A stretch of DNA of 64,000 nucleotides from Saprospiraceae bacterium (GCA_028280415.1 JANQLV010000065.1:159016-223015), one strand, 5' to 3'. Shown: positions 18,543 through 28,815, counted from the first letter of the stretch. Numbers and translations are program-made. Notes: generated by a model from the letters alone, not told the origin.

Positions 18543-18678
18543 AGGATTGCCTTGTATGTGATCAAATCCTTCTTGATTGCGCCTTGCTCTGTTTGCCTGT
18601 TATCAACAAAAATCTCCAAAACTAAAATATTCCAATTCCTCAAAACGTTCTTACCTGCGAATCCTAGGGCTGATCATT

Positions 18679-21183
18679 ATGAATAAACAGAACCAATCTT
18701 CAGACAATAAAGGTTTTCAGACGAAATGGGCCTACCTGAAAGGAGAATTTCGCCAGTTTCAAAGTGATTTTCCCAAGATAGCACTTGGCTTAAAAGCATT
18801 GCTTGGACTTGGCTTGACCGCTTTGATATCAATGATCGTTTTTTTGTTGATGCTGTATTTTGGGGCTTTTGGGAGAATTCCTACTGCTACTGAACTTAAA
18901 GATATTCGCAATCATGAAGCATCTGAGATTTATTCGGTTGATGGCGTATTGCTAGGGAAATATTATGTGGAAAACCGGGAAATTGTTGATCTTGACGAAA
19001 TATCGCCCAATATCATAAATGCCTTGATCGCTACGGAAGATGCCCGTTTTTTTGAGCATAAGGGAGTGGATTTCCGGGCTATCATGCGAGTATTTCTCAA
19101 GACTATTCTGCTCGGAGACGACTCTTCGGGTGGCGGTAGCACCATCAGCCAGCAACTTGCTAAAAATATTTACAAAAGAAAAAAACATCGTTTTCTAACG
19201 ATACCCATCAATAAAATCAAAGAGATGATTGTCGCTCGTCGTCTCGAGAAAGTTTATAGTAAAGAGGAGTTGATCAATTTGTACTTAAATACCGTTCCGT
19301 TCGGGTTTAATATGTACGGGGTGGAAGTAGCTGCCAAGCAACTATTTAATACCACGGCAAAAGATATCGAACCACAGGATGCAGCGGTGATTGTCGGCAT
19401 GTTGAAAGGTAATACTTTGTACAATCCTGTCCGCAATCCGAAAAATGCTACCAAGCGTCGGAATACCGTTTTGCAACGGATGAAAAAGTATGGTTACCTG
19501 GAGGCTGAAGCTGTCGACTCTCTGCAACAGTTACCGCTTGAAGTAGAATACCATAGAGAAGGAAACAATCTCGGGATGGCGACTTATTTTCGTGAACATC
19601 TTCGTCAGGATTTGGACGACCTGATCAAAGAGTATAAAAAACCCAATGGCGATAGTTATAATATTTCTACCGATGGCCTGAAAATCTACACTACTATCCA
19701 TTCCCGCCTGCAGCAATATGCCGAAGAAGCGGTTTCCGAGCAAATGACCCTTTTACAAAAATCCTTTGACAAACACTGGAAGGGCAGAAAACCCTGGGGC
19801 AACGAAAAGGTGATTAATAAATTAGTGGAAGCATCACGACGTTATCAATCACTTAAAAAGGCTGGAATTTCGGAAAAGGAGATCCAGGCAATTTTTGATA
19901 AACCTGTTCGTATGCGTATCTATACACATCAGGGAGAAGAAACGAAAAAAATGAGTCCGCGTGATTCAATCAAGTATTATTATGCGATGCTTAATGCCGG
20001 TTTTATGGTCCTGCAACCGGAAACCGGTGCAATTATGGCCTGGGTAGGGGGAATTGATCACAAGTATTTCCATTACGATCATATTAAGGCACGCCGACAA
20101 GTCGGCTCTACGTTTAAACCTATTGTCTATGCTAAAGCGCTGCAGCGCAATATTGAACCCTGTGAGTATGTTAGCAATCAACTGACCACTTATGTGGATT
20201 ACGATGATTGGACACCGCAGAATTCGGATGGGCAATATGGTGGCTTTTATTCAATGGAGGGGGGGATTACCGGATCTGTTAATTCTGTGGCAGTAGATCT
20301 CATTATGCGGACCGAAGTAGATTCGGTGATTGATTTGGCGAGGAAGATGGGGATTACTTCCAGAATACCCAAAGTACCGGCAATTGCATTGGGAGCAGTT
20401 GATGCTTCACTCTTTGATATGGTCAAAGTTTACGGAACACTGGCTAATCGCGGAGTACGCCAGGATCCTTATTATCTGACGCGGATTGAAACCAGCGATG
20501 GCACAGTCATCGCAGAATTTTATAAACCACTTGCGGAAAGAGTTTTGGAAAGAGATAATGCAGATATTATGGTCAATATCATGAAGTCTGTAGTAGATAG
20601 CGGGACGGCCAGGCGACTTCGGTATCAGTATGGAATTACAGGAGATATAGCCGGTAAAACGGGGACTACACAATCACATGCGGATGGGTGGTTTGTTGGG
20701 TTTACGCCAAAACTGGTTGCCGGGGCCTGGGTAGGAGGAGAGTCTCCTAAGGTTCGTTTTAGAAGTTTGAAACTGGGACAAGGAGCGAATACAGCACTTC
20801 CAATTTGGGGACGTTTCATGGGCAAGGTTTATAAAGACAAATCTTTAAAAGCTTTTAAAAAAGGCGTCTTTCCAATTCCTTCGATGGAAGTACTGGAAAG
20901 ACTGGATTGTCCACCTTATTCCGAAGAATTGCCGCTGCTGGTAGAAGATTCATTAGAAGAACTGGAAGATGGATTTAATGCCCGACTGGATCGTTTATTT
21001 GAATCACTGAAGTCGAATAATAAGCAAAAGCGTATTAATGAAAGTCCGGGAAGAAGGACAGAAGCTCAAGCGAAAGAATCTGAGCGTATCCGTCGGAAAA
21101 ATGAAAAAATACGGAAAAAGAAAGAACGTAAGAAAAAGCGAAAAGAATTCTGGGACAAGCTCAAACGCAAGAAGGAAAATTGA
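18679..21183 (+). CDS. Class A penicillin-binding protein (PBP1a-type, bifunctional)
   Basis: 834 residues from the ATG at 18679; the frame is open from a TTG at 18577 but the extra residues are not family-like. One membrane helix (about 37-64) is followed by the GT51 domain: catalytic Glu in IATEDARFFEHKGVD near 118 and GGGSTISQQLAKN near 150. The transpeptidase has SxxK in GSTFKP near 475, SVN near 533 and KTGTTQ near 658. It polymerises and crosslinks peptidoglycan at the outer face of the inner membrane. The last ~50 residues are extremely rich in Lys and Arg (RIRRKNEKIRKKKERKKK), a tail not needed for either activity. Confidence 0.92.
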   Translation: MNKQNQSSDNKGFQTKWAYLKGEFRQFQSDFPKIALGLKALLGLGLTALISMIVFLLMLYFGAFGRIPTATELKDIRNHEASEIYSVDGVLLGKYYVENREIVDLDEISPNIINALIATEDARFFEHKGVDFRAIMRVFLKTILLGDDSSGGGSTISQQLAKNIYKRKKHRFLTIPINKIKEMIVARRLEKVYSKEELINLYLNTVPFGFNMYGVEVAAKQLFNTTAKDIEPQDAAVIVGMLKGNTLYNPVRNPKNATKRRNTVLQRMKKYGYLEAEAVDSLQQLPLEVEYHREGNNLGMATYFREHLRQDLDDLIKEYKKPNGDSYNISTDGLKIYTTIHSRLQQYAEEAVSEQMTLLQKSFDKHWKGRKPWGNEKVINKLVEASRRYQSLKKAGISEKEIQAIFDKPVRMRIYTHQGEETKKMSPRDSIKYYYAMLNAGFMVLQPETGAIMAWVGGIDHKYFHYDHIKARRQVGSTFKPIVYAKALQRNIEPCEYVSNQLTTYVDYDDWTPQNSDGQYGGFYSMEGGITGSVNSVAVDLIMRTEVDSVIDLARKMGITSRIPKVPAIALGAVDASLFDMVKVYGTLANRGVRQDPYYLTRIETSDGTVIAEFYKPLAERVLERDNADIMVNIMKSVVDSGTARRLRYQYGITGDIAGKTGTTQSHADGWFVGFTPKLVAGAWVGGESPKVRFRSLKLGQGANTALPIWGRFMGKVYKDKSLKAFKKGVFPIPSMEVLERLDCPPYSEELPLLVEDSLEELEDGFNARLDRLFESLKSNNKQKRINESPGRRTEAQAKESERIRRKNEKIRKKKERKKKRKEFWDKLKRKKEN

Positions 21184-21324
21184 CCCAAACTATAATATAC
21201 CCATAGACCATTTCATATTTTGGCAATAGGAACATAGCACTTTTATCATAGAAAACTACTAGACTGGCAATATTACAATTTGTCAGGTTTTAAAAGTTTG
21301 TTCGACAGCTATTTTCCTGTCCGC

Positions 21325-22620
21325 TTACCCTTCAACTTTTACTTTATGTAGTATGCGGTTAACTTCTCCCGATAGAATTCCCGAGTCCTGATAATACATA
21401 AAGCCATCATAGATAATCATCTTTTCTACAAAATCGCAACTGATCTTGAATGCTGCATTTACGGTTCCATCAACCAGATTGATTTCGTAAAAACGTTTTC
21501 CGAGTTTATCTCTGTAAATCGTGTAAAATTTTCCGGTTTTTTGATCTTTCAGTATCTTTTTCTCCCAGTGCTTTTCTTTGTGATAGCTAATGGGGAATTG
21601 CCTTAGCAATTGACCATCCAGAGTATAAAACTGTAGGAAGTTCATCGTATGGTTGAAGATGCAAATTTCATTACCGGTATTATAAAGCGGGGAGTAAATT
21701 GGCGCGTAGAAAAGCGCTTTCCAGGAGTCTAGTAACTCCGGGCGGGTAAGCTCTGGATTATCTGGGTATGCATTTGCGGCAGAGAAATACTGCTCCGACT
21801 GGCCATATTGTCCCAGTTCCTCAGGCATTCGCATAATATTTAGATCATCAACTACTCTGACCGAGCGGGTAATTTGTTGCTGTGTTTTAGATACGAAATC
21901 GAATTGAGCGTATTGCCCCAGAAGCTTACTTTTTTTCATGTAAACATAATGCTCCGAGGCTTCTACACAGGGTTGGATAAATTTATCAAATTGCGCTCTG
22001 GGATATCTGGAAATTAAATTGATACTTCTTGTTTGAATATCTACTTCTATGATCTCTTGTTTGCCCACCAGGTGAATATTGCCCAGACAACTTTGATGTA
22101 ATTCCTCAAAATCTCCTTTTATTTTGATCGGAATACTGTGCAAAACTTTGCCTTCCAAATCGCACAATTCCAAGATGTTACCTGTACTGAGTCCCTGGAA
22201 TTTGACCAGTAAAATCATATCATCTTTTATGATGAAATCCTTTACGGTAAAAACGGGTTGAGTAAGCTTTTCAATTTTGGGTTCAGCAATAACCTCTACG
22301 CCGGGTAGGAAAATAGAACTTTGCTTAAGAAAGACTTCCAATTCTTCTGTAGGGGGACTCTTTATTTCCAGTAAAAAATTTTCATAACCAATCGAAGAAA
22401 AAATCAGCTTAACCGGGAAAGATTTGACCTTCAGTTTGAAATTTCCATCAATATCAGAAAAGGTACCGTTACTGGATTCCTGATCAAAAATATTTACGGC
22501 AACGAGTGCTTGTTTTGAATTAAAATCTTTTACCGAACCTTGAATCAAAAAAGACTCTTGCGCTTCCATTGATGTGAAGCATAAAACCCAACAGATCAGA
22601 GCGAGAAATATTCGTTTCAT
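21325..22620 (-). CDS. Secreted protein with CarboxypepD_reg-like domain and propeller-like region
   Basis: A 431-residue protein with a signal peptide (1-20) and an N-terminal CarboxypepD_reg-like domain (about 22-95: IQGSVKDFNSKQALVAVNI, GTFSDIDGNFKLKV, LIFSSIGYENF). The remaining ~330 residues contain repeated short beta segments of the kind seen in 6-bladed propellers, but no clear repeat motif. There is no TonB plug or barrel, so it is not a SusC-like receptor. It probably acts in the periplasm or on the surface. Stands alone; convergent to the PBP gene. Confidence 0.65.
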   Translation of the reverse strand: MKRIFLALICWVLCFTSMEAQESFLIQGSVKDFNSKQALVAVNIFDQESSNGTFSDIDGNFKLKVKSFPVKLIFSSIGYENFLLEIKSPPTEELEVFLKQSSIFLPGVEVIAEPKIEKLTQPVFTVKDFIIKDDMILLVKFQGLSTGNILELCDLEGKVLHSIPIKIKGDFEELHQSCLGNIHLVGKQEIIEVDIQTRSINLISRYPRAQFDKFIQPCVEASEHYVYMKKSKLLGQYAQFDFVSKTQQQITRSVRVVDDLNIMRMPEELGQYGQSEQYFSAANAYPDNPELTRPELLDSWKALFYAPIYSPLYNTGNEICIFNHTMNFLQFYTLDGQLLRQFPISYHKEKHWEKKILKDQKTGKFYTIYRDKLGKRFYEINLVDGTVNAAFKISCDFVEKMIIYDGFMYYQDSGILSGEVNRILHKVKVEG

Positions 22621-22836
22621 AATTTTAAAATACGACTTCTACAAAAAACAAGAATATCCATCTCCAGGCATAAGTCAGGTTTGAAACCAGATACTACCGG
22701 TGCTGGCATATTAATTTGTGTGGGCTTCAAATCGGTCAATCCAGTAAAAGTAGTGGATAAGCGGGAGGGTTTGTCAATACAACCTGCCTCTTAAAAAGTA
22801 AACACAACAGTTCCTTTCTTGTTTACTTTGCTTTCT

Positions 22837-23673
22837 CTATAATCTTGCTTTCAAAAAGTCTAGAGCCAATACATTAGCTTCCTGTGCTGCGGCCTCTTTG
22901 TATCTGGGGCTACTCGGATTAGCAAAACCATGCTCTGCATCAAACTGTCTGGTTTCTATATTTTTGCCAATGGCTTTCATTACATCCGAAAATTTATTGA
23001 CGATTTCAGGTGTAATCCAACCGTCTTTTTCAGCAAATAAACCGAGAACATCTGCTTTAAGCGGCGTTAATTTAGCGGGCTCGGATACCGGCATTCCGTA
23101 GTAAATGACACAACCCGCTCCCCGTTCTTCGGCCAGAATGGAAGCTTTCAGTGACCATCCACCTCCAAAGCACCAACCTATAGTAGCAATTTTAGCATCC
23201 TCTCCAACGTATTTCATCGCTCCACGAATAATCGTATTTAACCTATCTTCATTTACTCCTTGCATAAATTTAGCAGCATCCTCCCGTTTATCGGTCACTT
23301 TTCCATCGTACATATCCAATGCAAGAACATTTACACCTTCCAGTTCACTGTAGAGGCGGTCTGCTTCTTTTTTGATATGATCGTTGAGCCCCCACCATTC
23401 ATGCACTACGAATAGGGCCTTATTTGAACTCAGATCGTTAATAATTGCATAAGCTGATCCCGGTTTTCCATCAGATGTTTCGAAAGTAATCATCTTTCCT
23501 TTTCCGGTAAATTCCAGTTTTTCTGGTTTTTCGTGGGCTTCCCTGAAGGCTTCCTCTTTAGTAAACTTGGCCATACTGTCGGTGCCTTTTTGTGCTTCCG
23601 GGCTTTCTGATCCACAAGATGAAAACATTAATGAAAGAGCAATAAATAAAAAGAGAGAAATTCGGATAACCAT
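22837..23673 (-). CDS. Dienelactone hydrolase family lipoprotein
   Basis: A 278-residue alpha/beta hydrolase with a lipoprotein signal peptide (SLMFSSCGS, Cys near 20). The Cys-Asp-His triad of the dienelactone hydrolase family is visible: Cys in IGWCFGGGWS near 168, Asp in AEKDGWITP near 216 and His in DAEHGFANP near 246. VVHEWWGLNDHI near 90 is the usual oxyanion-side motif. It probably hydrolyses esters or lactones in the periplasm or at the outer membrane; the true substrate is unknown. Confidence 0.88.
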   Translation of the reverse strand: MVIRISLFLFIALSLMFSSCGSESPEAQKGTDSMAKFTKEEAFREAHEKPEKLEFTGKGKMITFETSDGKPGSAYAIINDLSSNKALFVVHEWWGLNDHIKKEADRLYSELEGVNVLALDMYDGKVTDKREDAAKFMQGVNEDRLNTIIRGAMKYVGEDAKIATIGWCFGGGWSLKASILAEERGAGCVIYYGMPVSEPAKLTPLKADVLGLFAEKDGWITPEIVNKFSDVMKAIGKNIETRQFDAEHGFANPSSPRYKEAAAQEANVLALDFLKARL

Positions 23674-23860
23674 GGTAAATAGGGTTTAGTAAATATTTTT
23701 GTATCAATTGGATGATAATTGAGTATAAACTTTACACAAGTTAATAATAAAAGCGTATTGGCTTATACAAGTAGGGAGAAAGCTATAACTTGCGCTCAAT
23801 TTTGAAAAACAAGCTGACTTTATACAGCGTTTTTAATTTAAAGATTATCAAATAAAACAA

Positions 23861-25858
23861 ATGTCGACAGTTACTAAATCAGCTATAAAATACGAAAAGG
23901 GGAAGTTGTCAAAAAAGCTGTTAATTCAGTTATATGAACAACTACTCAAACCCCGTATGGTGGAGGAGAAAATGCTTATCCTTTTAAGGCAGGGAAGAAT
24001 CAGTAAATGGTTTTCAGGGATTGGCCAGGAAGCTATTTCCGTGGGAGCAACTGCTGCTTTGAAAGAAGGGGAAGTGATGTTTCCGATGCACAGAAATCTT
24101 GGTGTGTTTACGACCAGAGGCATTCCGCTCGAAAACCTTTTCGGTCAATGGCAGGGTAAGTTGACCGGTTTTACAAAAGGGCGAGATCGTTCTTTTCACT
24201 TCGGGACGATGGATTATAATACGGTTGGGATGATTTCGCATCTCGGGCCTCAGTTATCTTTAGCCTCCGGAGTTGCACTAGCTAATAAATTGAGTAAAAC
24301 CAAAGCGGTTTCTCTTGCTTTTACCGGAGAAGGTGGCACCAGCGAAGGGGAATTTCATGAAGCTTTGAATGTAGCTGCAGTATGGCAGTTGCCTGTAATT
24401 TTTATTATCGAAAATAATGGATATGGATTGTCTACTCCCGTATCTGAGCAATACCGTTGTGAAAACCTGGCCGACCGGGGAATTGGTTATGGAATGCGTT
24501 CTATGACAATTGATGGAAACAATATCCTTGAAGTTTATACAACGATTTCTAAACTGGCTACGGACTTGCGAAAGAAACCCGAGCCGGTACTGGTAGAATG
24601 CCGGACATTTCGGATGCGTGGACATGAAGAGGCTTCGGGTACGAAGTATGTTCCCAAAGAATTAATGGATACCTGGGCCAAAAAAGATCCAATCGCCAAT
24701 TATGAAAGCTTTTTATTAGCAGAAGGTATTCTTACCGAACAGAAAATAGAAGATTTAAGAGCGCGCTATAAAAAGGAAATCAATGATGCCCTGGAGAAAG
24801 CCGGGCAGGAGCCGATTGTTTCTGCTAATACAGAAAAAGAGTTGGCCGATGTTTATAAACCTCATGTTACAGAGGCAATTCCTCCTTCCGGGAGTACAAG
24901 CCCGAAGCGATTTATTGATGCGATTTCTGATGGATTGAGACAATCCATGCAAAAGCATAATCAGTTGGTATTAATGGGACAGGATATTGCGGAATATGGA
25001 GGTGTTTTTAAAATAACGGACGGATTTGTAGAAGAATTTGGAAACGCGCGCGTTCGAAATACTCCTTTGTGTGAAAGTGCTATTGTAGGAATTGGGATTG
25101 GATTAGGCTTAAAAGGCTGGAAATCAATGGTCGAAATGCAATTTGCTGATTTCGTTACTTGTGGGTTTAATCAGATTATAAATAATGCAGCCAAACTGCA
25201 TTACCGCTGGGGACAAAATGTAGATATGGTTATTCGCATGCCTACAGGAGGTGGTGTAGGGGCAGGACCGTTCCATTCTCAAAGCAATGAAGCCTGGTTT
25301 ACACACACTCCGGGACTTAAAGTTGTTTATCCCTCTAATCCGGTTGATGCCAAAGGATTGATTAATGCTGCAATCGAAGATCCCAATCCGGTCATGTATT
25401 TTGAACATAAAGGTTTATATCGTTCGGTCAGTGCCGAAGTGCCGGATGACTATTATACTACCGAAATCGGAAAAGCGGCAATTAGCCGAAATGGGACCGA
25501 ACTCTCGATTATAACTTATGGCATGGGGGTGCATTGGGCTTTGAAAACGGTAGAAGAAACGGGCCTGGATGCGGAGATTATTGATTTGCGCAGCTTGCTC
25601 CCATTGGATTATGATGCCATTGATACTACCGTTAAAAAAACGGGTAAAGTGATTATTCTACATGAGGATAGCCTCTTTGGAGGGATCGGTGGAGAAATTT
25701 CTGCTTACATCACGGAGCATCTTTTTGAATATCTCGACGGACCGGTAATGCGTTGTGGAAGTCTTGATACACCAATCCCTTTTACGATTCCTCTGGAAAA
25801 AAATTATTTGCCCGAAGAGCGGTTTAAAAATAAATTATTACAGCTACGGGAGTATTGA
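23861..25858 (+). CDS. 2-oxoacid dehydrogenase E1 component, alpha and beta fused
   Basis: A 665-residue thiamine-diphosphate enzyme. Residues about 25-330 are the alpha part with the TPP motif (GEGGTSEGEFHEALN near 157, ending IENNGYG near 184) and FRMRGHEEASG near 250. Residues about 345-665 are the beta part (LVLMGQDIAEYGGVFK near 367; FADFVTCGFNQI near 428; HEDSLFGGIGGEI near 602). The alpha-beta fusion is common in Bacteroidota and is usually annotated as branched-chain 2-oxoacid dehydrogenase E1; pyruvate or 2-oxoisovalerate as substrate cannot be told apart here. E2 and E3 genes are not nearby. Confidence 0.9.
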   Translation: MSTVTKSAIKYEKGKLSKKLLIQLYEQLLKPRMVEEKMLILLRQGRISKWFSGIGQEAISVGATAALKEGEVMFPMHRNLGVFTTRGIPLENLFGQWQGKLTGFTKGRDRSFHFGTMDYNTVGMISHLGPQLSLASGVALANKLSKTKAVSLAFTGEGGTSEGEFHEALNVAAVWQLPVIFIIENNGYGLSTPVSEQYRCENLADRGIGYGMRSMTIDGNNILEVYTTISKLATDLRKKPEPVLVECRTFRMRGHEEASGTKYVPKELMDTWAKKDPIANYESFLLAEGILTEQKIEDLRARYKKEINDALEKAGQEPIVSANTEKELADVYKPHVTEAIPPSGSTSPKRFIDAISDGLRQSMQKHNQLVLMGQDIAEYGGVFKITDGFVEEFGNARVRNTPLCESAIVGIGIGLGLKGWKSMVEMQFADFVTCGFNQIINNAAKLHYRWGQNVDMVIRMPTGGGVGAGPFHSQSNEAWFTHTPGLKVVYPSNPVDAKGLINAAIEDPNPVMYFEHKGLYRSVSAEVPDDYYTTEIGKAAISRNGTELSIITYGMGVHWALKTVEETGLDAEIIDLRSLLPLDYDAIDTTVKKTGKVIILHEDSLFGGIGGEISAYITEHLFEYLDGPVMRCGSLDTPIPFTIPLEKNYLPEERFKNKLLQLREY

Positions 25859-25970
25859 TGCTAGAATAGATGTAAGGTTTAAATGTTGGAATGACATTTT
25901 TTGATTAATTAAAATTCAATCATTCGGGCATTTTTAAAAGAACAAAACATTAGCATTTCGGTATATTTCT

Positions 25971-25978
25971 TATTTTTG
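25971..25978 (+). promoter_or_regulatory. Candidate -7 box of the DUF5606 gene
   Basis: TATTTTTG matches TAnnTTTG, 31 bases before the ATG at 26010. No TTG is seen at the -33 distance. Confidence 0.45.
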
Positions 25979-26009
25979 CGATTCATTTTGAAAATTAAAA
26001 ATCAGAAGA

Positions 26010-26429
26010 ATGAACTTAGAAGAATACGTTGCGGTAAGCGGATTGCCGGGTGTGTACAAGATGGTGGCTAATCGCAGCAATGGTTTGATTATAGCTGATC
26101 TGGATTCGGGTAAAGGAAGATTCGCTTCTGCCAGAAAGCATCAATTTACACCATTAGCCTCTATCGGAATCTATACTATAAATGATGATACCGAAGAATT
26201 AAAAGTGGTTTTCAGATCGATGCTGGAAAAATACGAGTCGCTTCCTCCGGTAGCAACTAATTCCTCGGCTGATGACTTATTCGATTATTTTGGAGAAATC
26301 CTTCCCGGTTTTGACCGTGACAGAGTATACGCGAGTGATGTCAAAAAAATAATCAAATGGTTCAATTATCTCAATGATCGCAAACTTCTTTCATTGGAAG
26401 ATGATGCAAAATCCGAAGAGGAAGAATAA
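26010..26429 (+). CDS. DUF5606 domain-containing protein
   Basis: A 139-residue soluble protein of a family restricted, as far as I know, to Bacteroidota. Typical features are the N-terminal EYVAVSGLPGVYKMVANRSN, RKHQFTPLASIGIYT near 52 and a C-terminal KKIIKWFNYLND followed by an acidic tail. The function is unknown. A promoter box stands directly upstream. The 3' end faces the next gene with only four bases between the stops. Confidence 0.85.
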   Translation: MNLEEYVAVSGLPGVYKMVANRSNGLIIADLDSGKGRFASARKHQFTPLASIGIYTINDDTEELKVVFRSMLEKYESLPPVATNSSADDLFDYFGEILPGFDRDRVYASDVKKIIKWFNYLNDRKLLSLEDDAKSEEEE

Positions 26430-26433
26430 ATCT

Positions 26434-27051
26434 TTAGCGTTGGTCGGACAGTAGTTTTTTCTTTTCCTCCAAATCTTGCTCAAGTGTTTCGGAAAAGCTC
26501 AGCAAGAGCTTGTTCATCCTGGCGACGCTGAATTGGTTATCCGCATCGACTTCCAGAGAAAGGAACATTTGATAGATAGCATGCTGGGATTTGGATCGTT
26601 CGGTGTCAGTAGTTTTCCGCTTGGTCTTTTTAGCAGATGCTGACTGTTGTATATTCCTTGATTTCATATATTCTTGTGCAGCCTCGCTTCTTCGGTTGCT
26701 TTCTGCCTCCCTTCTTTCTGTTTCATTTACCATTCTGGGTTGGAGCTTGGTCTTTGGACGTATTTTTTCTGCGGTTTCCGGGCTTGGCTCTTCAACAACT
26801 GCCTTACTTTGCTCGATCTCTCGACGCATTGTTTCCTGAATCATTTGCTTTGTTGCCTCGATCTGTCTTTGATTGCCCGATTCTATCGCTTCAAAAAAGA
26901 CTTTATGCTGTTCCTCAAATTGCTCTATTTCACGGGTATCAATCTCAATTTGCCTTTTGGAAACAGATTTAATATTCTTTTTCTCGATGTTTTGAGCCTT
27001 GAGACTGGTTGCCAGTAAACAGATAATAAACAGACCAATAATATTTTTCAT
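26434..27051 (-). CDS. Secreted charged coiled-coil protein, function unknown
   Basis: A 205-residue protein with a signal peptide (1-19, ending LKAQ) and then almost entirely charged helical sequence rich in Glu, Lys, Arg and Gln (RQIEIDTREIEQFEEQ near 33; ETERREAESNRRSEAAQEY near 112). It probably forms a coiled coil in the periplasm. No family is recognised. It may form a two-gene unit with the upstream minus-strand gene 60 bases away. Confidence 0.6.
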   Translation of the reverse strand: MKNIIGLFIICLLATSLKAQNIEKKNIKSVSKRQIEIDTREIEQFEEQHKVFFEAIESGNQRQIEATKQMIQETMRREIEQSKAVVEEPSPETAEKIRPKTKLQPRMVNETERREAESNRRSEAAQEYMKSRNIQQSASAKKTKRKTTDTERSKSQHAIYQMFLSLEVDADNQFSVARMNKLLLSFSETLEQDLEEKKKLLSDQR

Positions 27052-27111
27052 TACTCCCTGGTTAATTTTGAATTAAATACCTGGAAAGTAACTGCAAAAA
27101 ATCGACCAAAA

Positions 27112-27849
27112 TTACAATCCTGCAAAAGGATCACTACCAAGCCCCATTCCGGCTAAATCATTAGTGGCTTTTAGATTGGAAATGTCAAGATTTAACACCG
27201 CACTTTGGTGATAAGCGGCAATTTGAGCACCGGTAGAAAGCCTCTGCCAATTTTCCCAGGTGAATTCCATCCCTCCTATGGGAATAATCTTTACCCACAT
27301 TTTCCATTTCTGAGGAAGCCCCTGCTCATCCAGTATCCAAAGATAAGAATCACCGGGGGTTACCCCTCCGGAAGTATAACTTACCATTAGCCCTTTTTTA
27401 CCATCTTCCAAATCGACAATGCTACGCTCCGTACCAGGATCAAAAGCTTTCGCAGGCGCATTAAGCCAAAAAGAATCATTACAGAAAAACTCCCAGGCTT
27501 TTTGTACCCTCTTGTCGGCAGCCTCTCCATCCAGCTCCGAACCATTTACATAAGCTTTACCCGCGACCTGTTTAGTATTGAGCAAGACTTCGGTATCATC
27601 CCAACTTACTTTTACATAATGCCTTTTTTTATCCCATAAATAGTGGTGCATACCTTTGAAGGTCCATTGTACGTATATGGTAGAATCCCAGGCTGTTTTG
27701 TCAATTGCCCGAAGCATCTTTTCGGCTAAAACATCAGCTTGCGGGCCTTTCTGTCCGGATGGTTTGGGTTCATTATATATGAAAAAAAGAATGACCAGAA
27801 TACCGATAACAACGAGTAGAAAAATACCGAGTCTTTTAAGCCATTTCAT
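27112..27849 (-). CDS. Membrane-anchored periplasmic protein, function unknown
   Basis: 245 residues from the ATG at 27849 (MKWLKRLGIFLL); a frame start seven codons earlier would precede the membrane anchor unnecessarily. One N-terminal helix (about 6-24) anchors a periplasmic beta-rich domain with many Trp residues (YVQWTFKGMHHYLWDKKRHY near 57-76; DSYLWILDEQGLPQKWKMW near 178). This pattern resembles lipoprotein-carrier or outer-membrane-biogenesis-like beta sheets, but I do not recognise a named family. Confidence 0.55.
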   Translation of the reverse strand: MKWLKRLGIFLLVVIGILVILFFIYNEPKPSGQKGPQADVLAEKMLRAIDKTAWDSTIYVQWTFKGMHHYLWDKKRHYVKVSWDDTEVLLNTKQVAGKAYVNGSELDGEAADKRVQKAWEFFCNDSFWLNAPAKAFDPGTERSIVDLEDGKKGLMVSYTSGGVTPGDSYLWILDEQGLPQKWKMWVKIIPIGGMEFTWENWQRLSTGAQIAAYHQSAVLNLDISNLKATNDLAGMGLGSDPFAGL

Positions 27850-27920
27850 TGGATTAATTTTTTTACACAATGTACTTAAAAACCGTTAGATTCGTATAAA
27901 AAATGGTTTGGGCATTAAAA

Positions 27921-27952
27921 TTGAACTAATAGCCGGTATATGCTTATTTTTG
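27921..27952 (+). promoter_or_regulatory. Promoter of the DPM1-like glycosyltransferase gene
   Basis: TTG at 27921 and TATTTTTG at 27945-27952 with a 21-base spacer fit the Bacteroidota consensus TTG-N17-23-TAnnTTTG. They stand about 60 bases before the ATG at 28015. Confidence 0.5.
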
Positions 27953-28014
27953 CATGGACTAGTGAGATCCATCGCTGTTCAGTATAAATAGGCTTGATCA
28001 AATATCCCAATACG

Positions 28015-28800
28015 ATGTACAACGGAAAAAAAGTAGTGGCTGTGCTCCCCGCGTATAACGCGGCACTTACCCTGGAAAAGACGTATAAGGAAATTCCTTT
28101 TGACTTGGTAGATGAAGTAATCCTCTGTGATGATGCCAGTAGTGACGGGACTTCCGAACTGGCCAGAAAAATAGGAATTCGACATGTGATTATCCACGAA
28201 AAGAATAAGGGCTATGGTGGTAATCAGAAATCGCTGTATAACAAAGCGATGGAAATAGGCGGAGATATCGTAATCATGTTACATCCCGATTATCAGTATA
28301 CTCCAAAACTGATTCCAGCTATGGTAAATATTATTGGAGACGATCTTTATCCTGTGGTGCTGGGCTCCCGAATTCTGGGCAAAGGCGCATTAAAAGGAGG
28401 AATGCCAATCTATAAATACATTGCTAATCGATTATTGACCTTCGGTCAAAATTTACTGATCAATTATAAACTTTCAGAGTATCATACGGGCTATCGGGCG
28501 TTTAGCCGGGAAGTTTTGGAACGCATCAACTTTAATCAAAACTCTGATGATTTTGTTTTTGACAATGAGATGCTTTCGCAGATCATCTATGCAGGATTTG
28601 ATATAGCTGAAGTTACCTGCCCTACCAAATACTTTGAAGAAGCTTCTTCTATTAATTTTAAGCGTAGCAGCCAGTATGGACTAGGGGTAATTCGCGTATC
28701 AATAGGCCATTTTCTACAGCGTTTAGGTTTGTTGAACTTAAACATGTACAAACAGAATGCTCCGAAAAAAAAACGCAGCGCTAAAGAAAAAGTGAGTTAG
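28015..28800 (+). CDS. GT2 glycosyltransferase, dolichol-phosphate-mannosyltransferase-like
   Basis: 261 residues from the ATG at 28015; a TTG seven codons upstream is in frame but less likely. Motifs: VVAVLPAYNAALTLEKT at 6-22, CDDASSDGTSELA near 39, MLHPDYQYTPKLIPAM near 85 (the HPDYQY variant of the nucleotide-sugar site) and YHTGYRAFSREVL near 156. No membrane helices are seen, so it is a soluble or peripheral enzyme of the DPM1-like group, which transfers sugars to polyprenyl phosphate or similar acceptors. The C-terminal tail is Lys-rich. Confidence 0.85.
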   Translation: MYNGKKVVAVLPAYNAALTLEKTYKEIPFDLVDEVILCDDASSDGTSELARKIGIRHVIIHEKNKGYGGNQKSLYNKAMEIGGDIVIMLHPDYQYTPKLIPAMVNIIGDDLYPVVLGSRILGKGALKGGMPIYKYIANRLLTFGQNLLINYKLSEYHTGYRAFSREVLERINFNQNSDDFVFDNEMLSQIIYAGFDIAEVTCPTKYFEEASSINFKRSSQYGLGVIRVSIGHFLQRLGLLNLNMYKQNAPKKKRSAKEKVS

Positions 28801-28815
28801 ATACTATTGGCTTAC

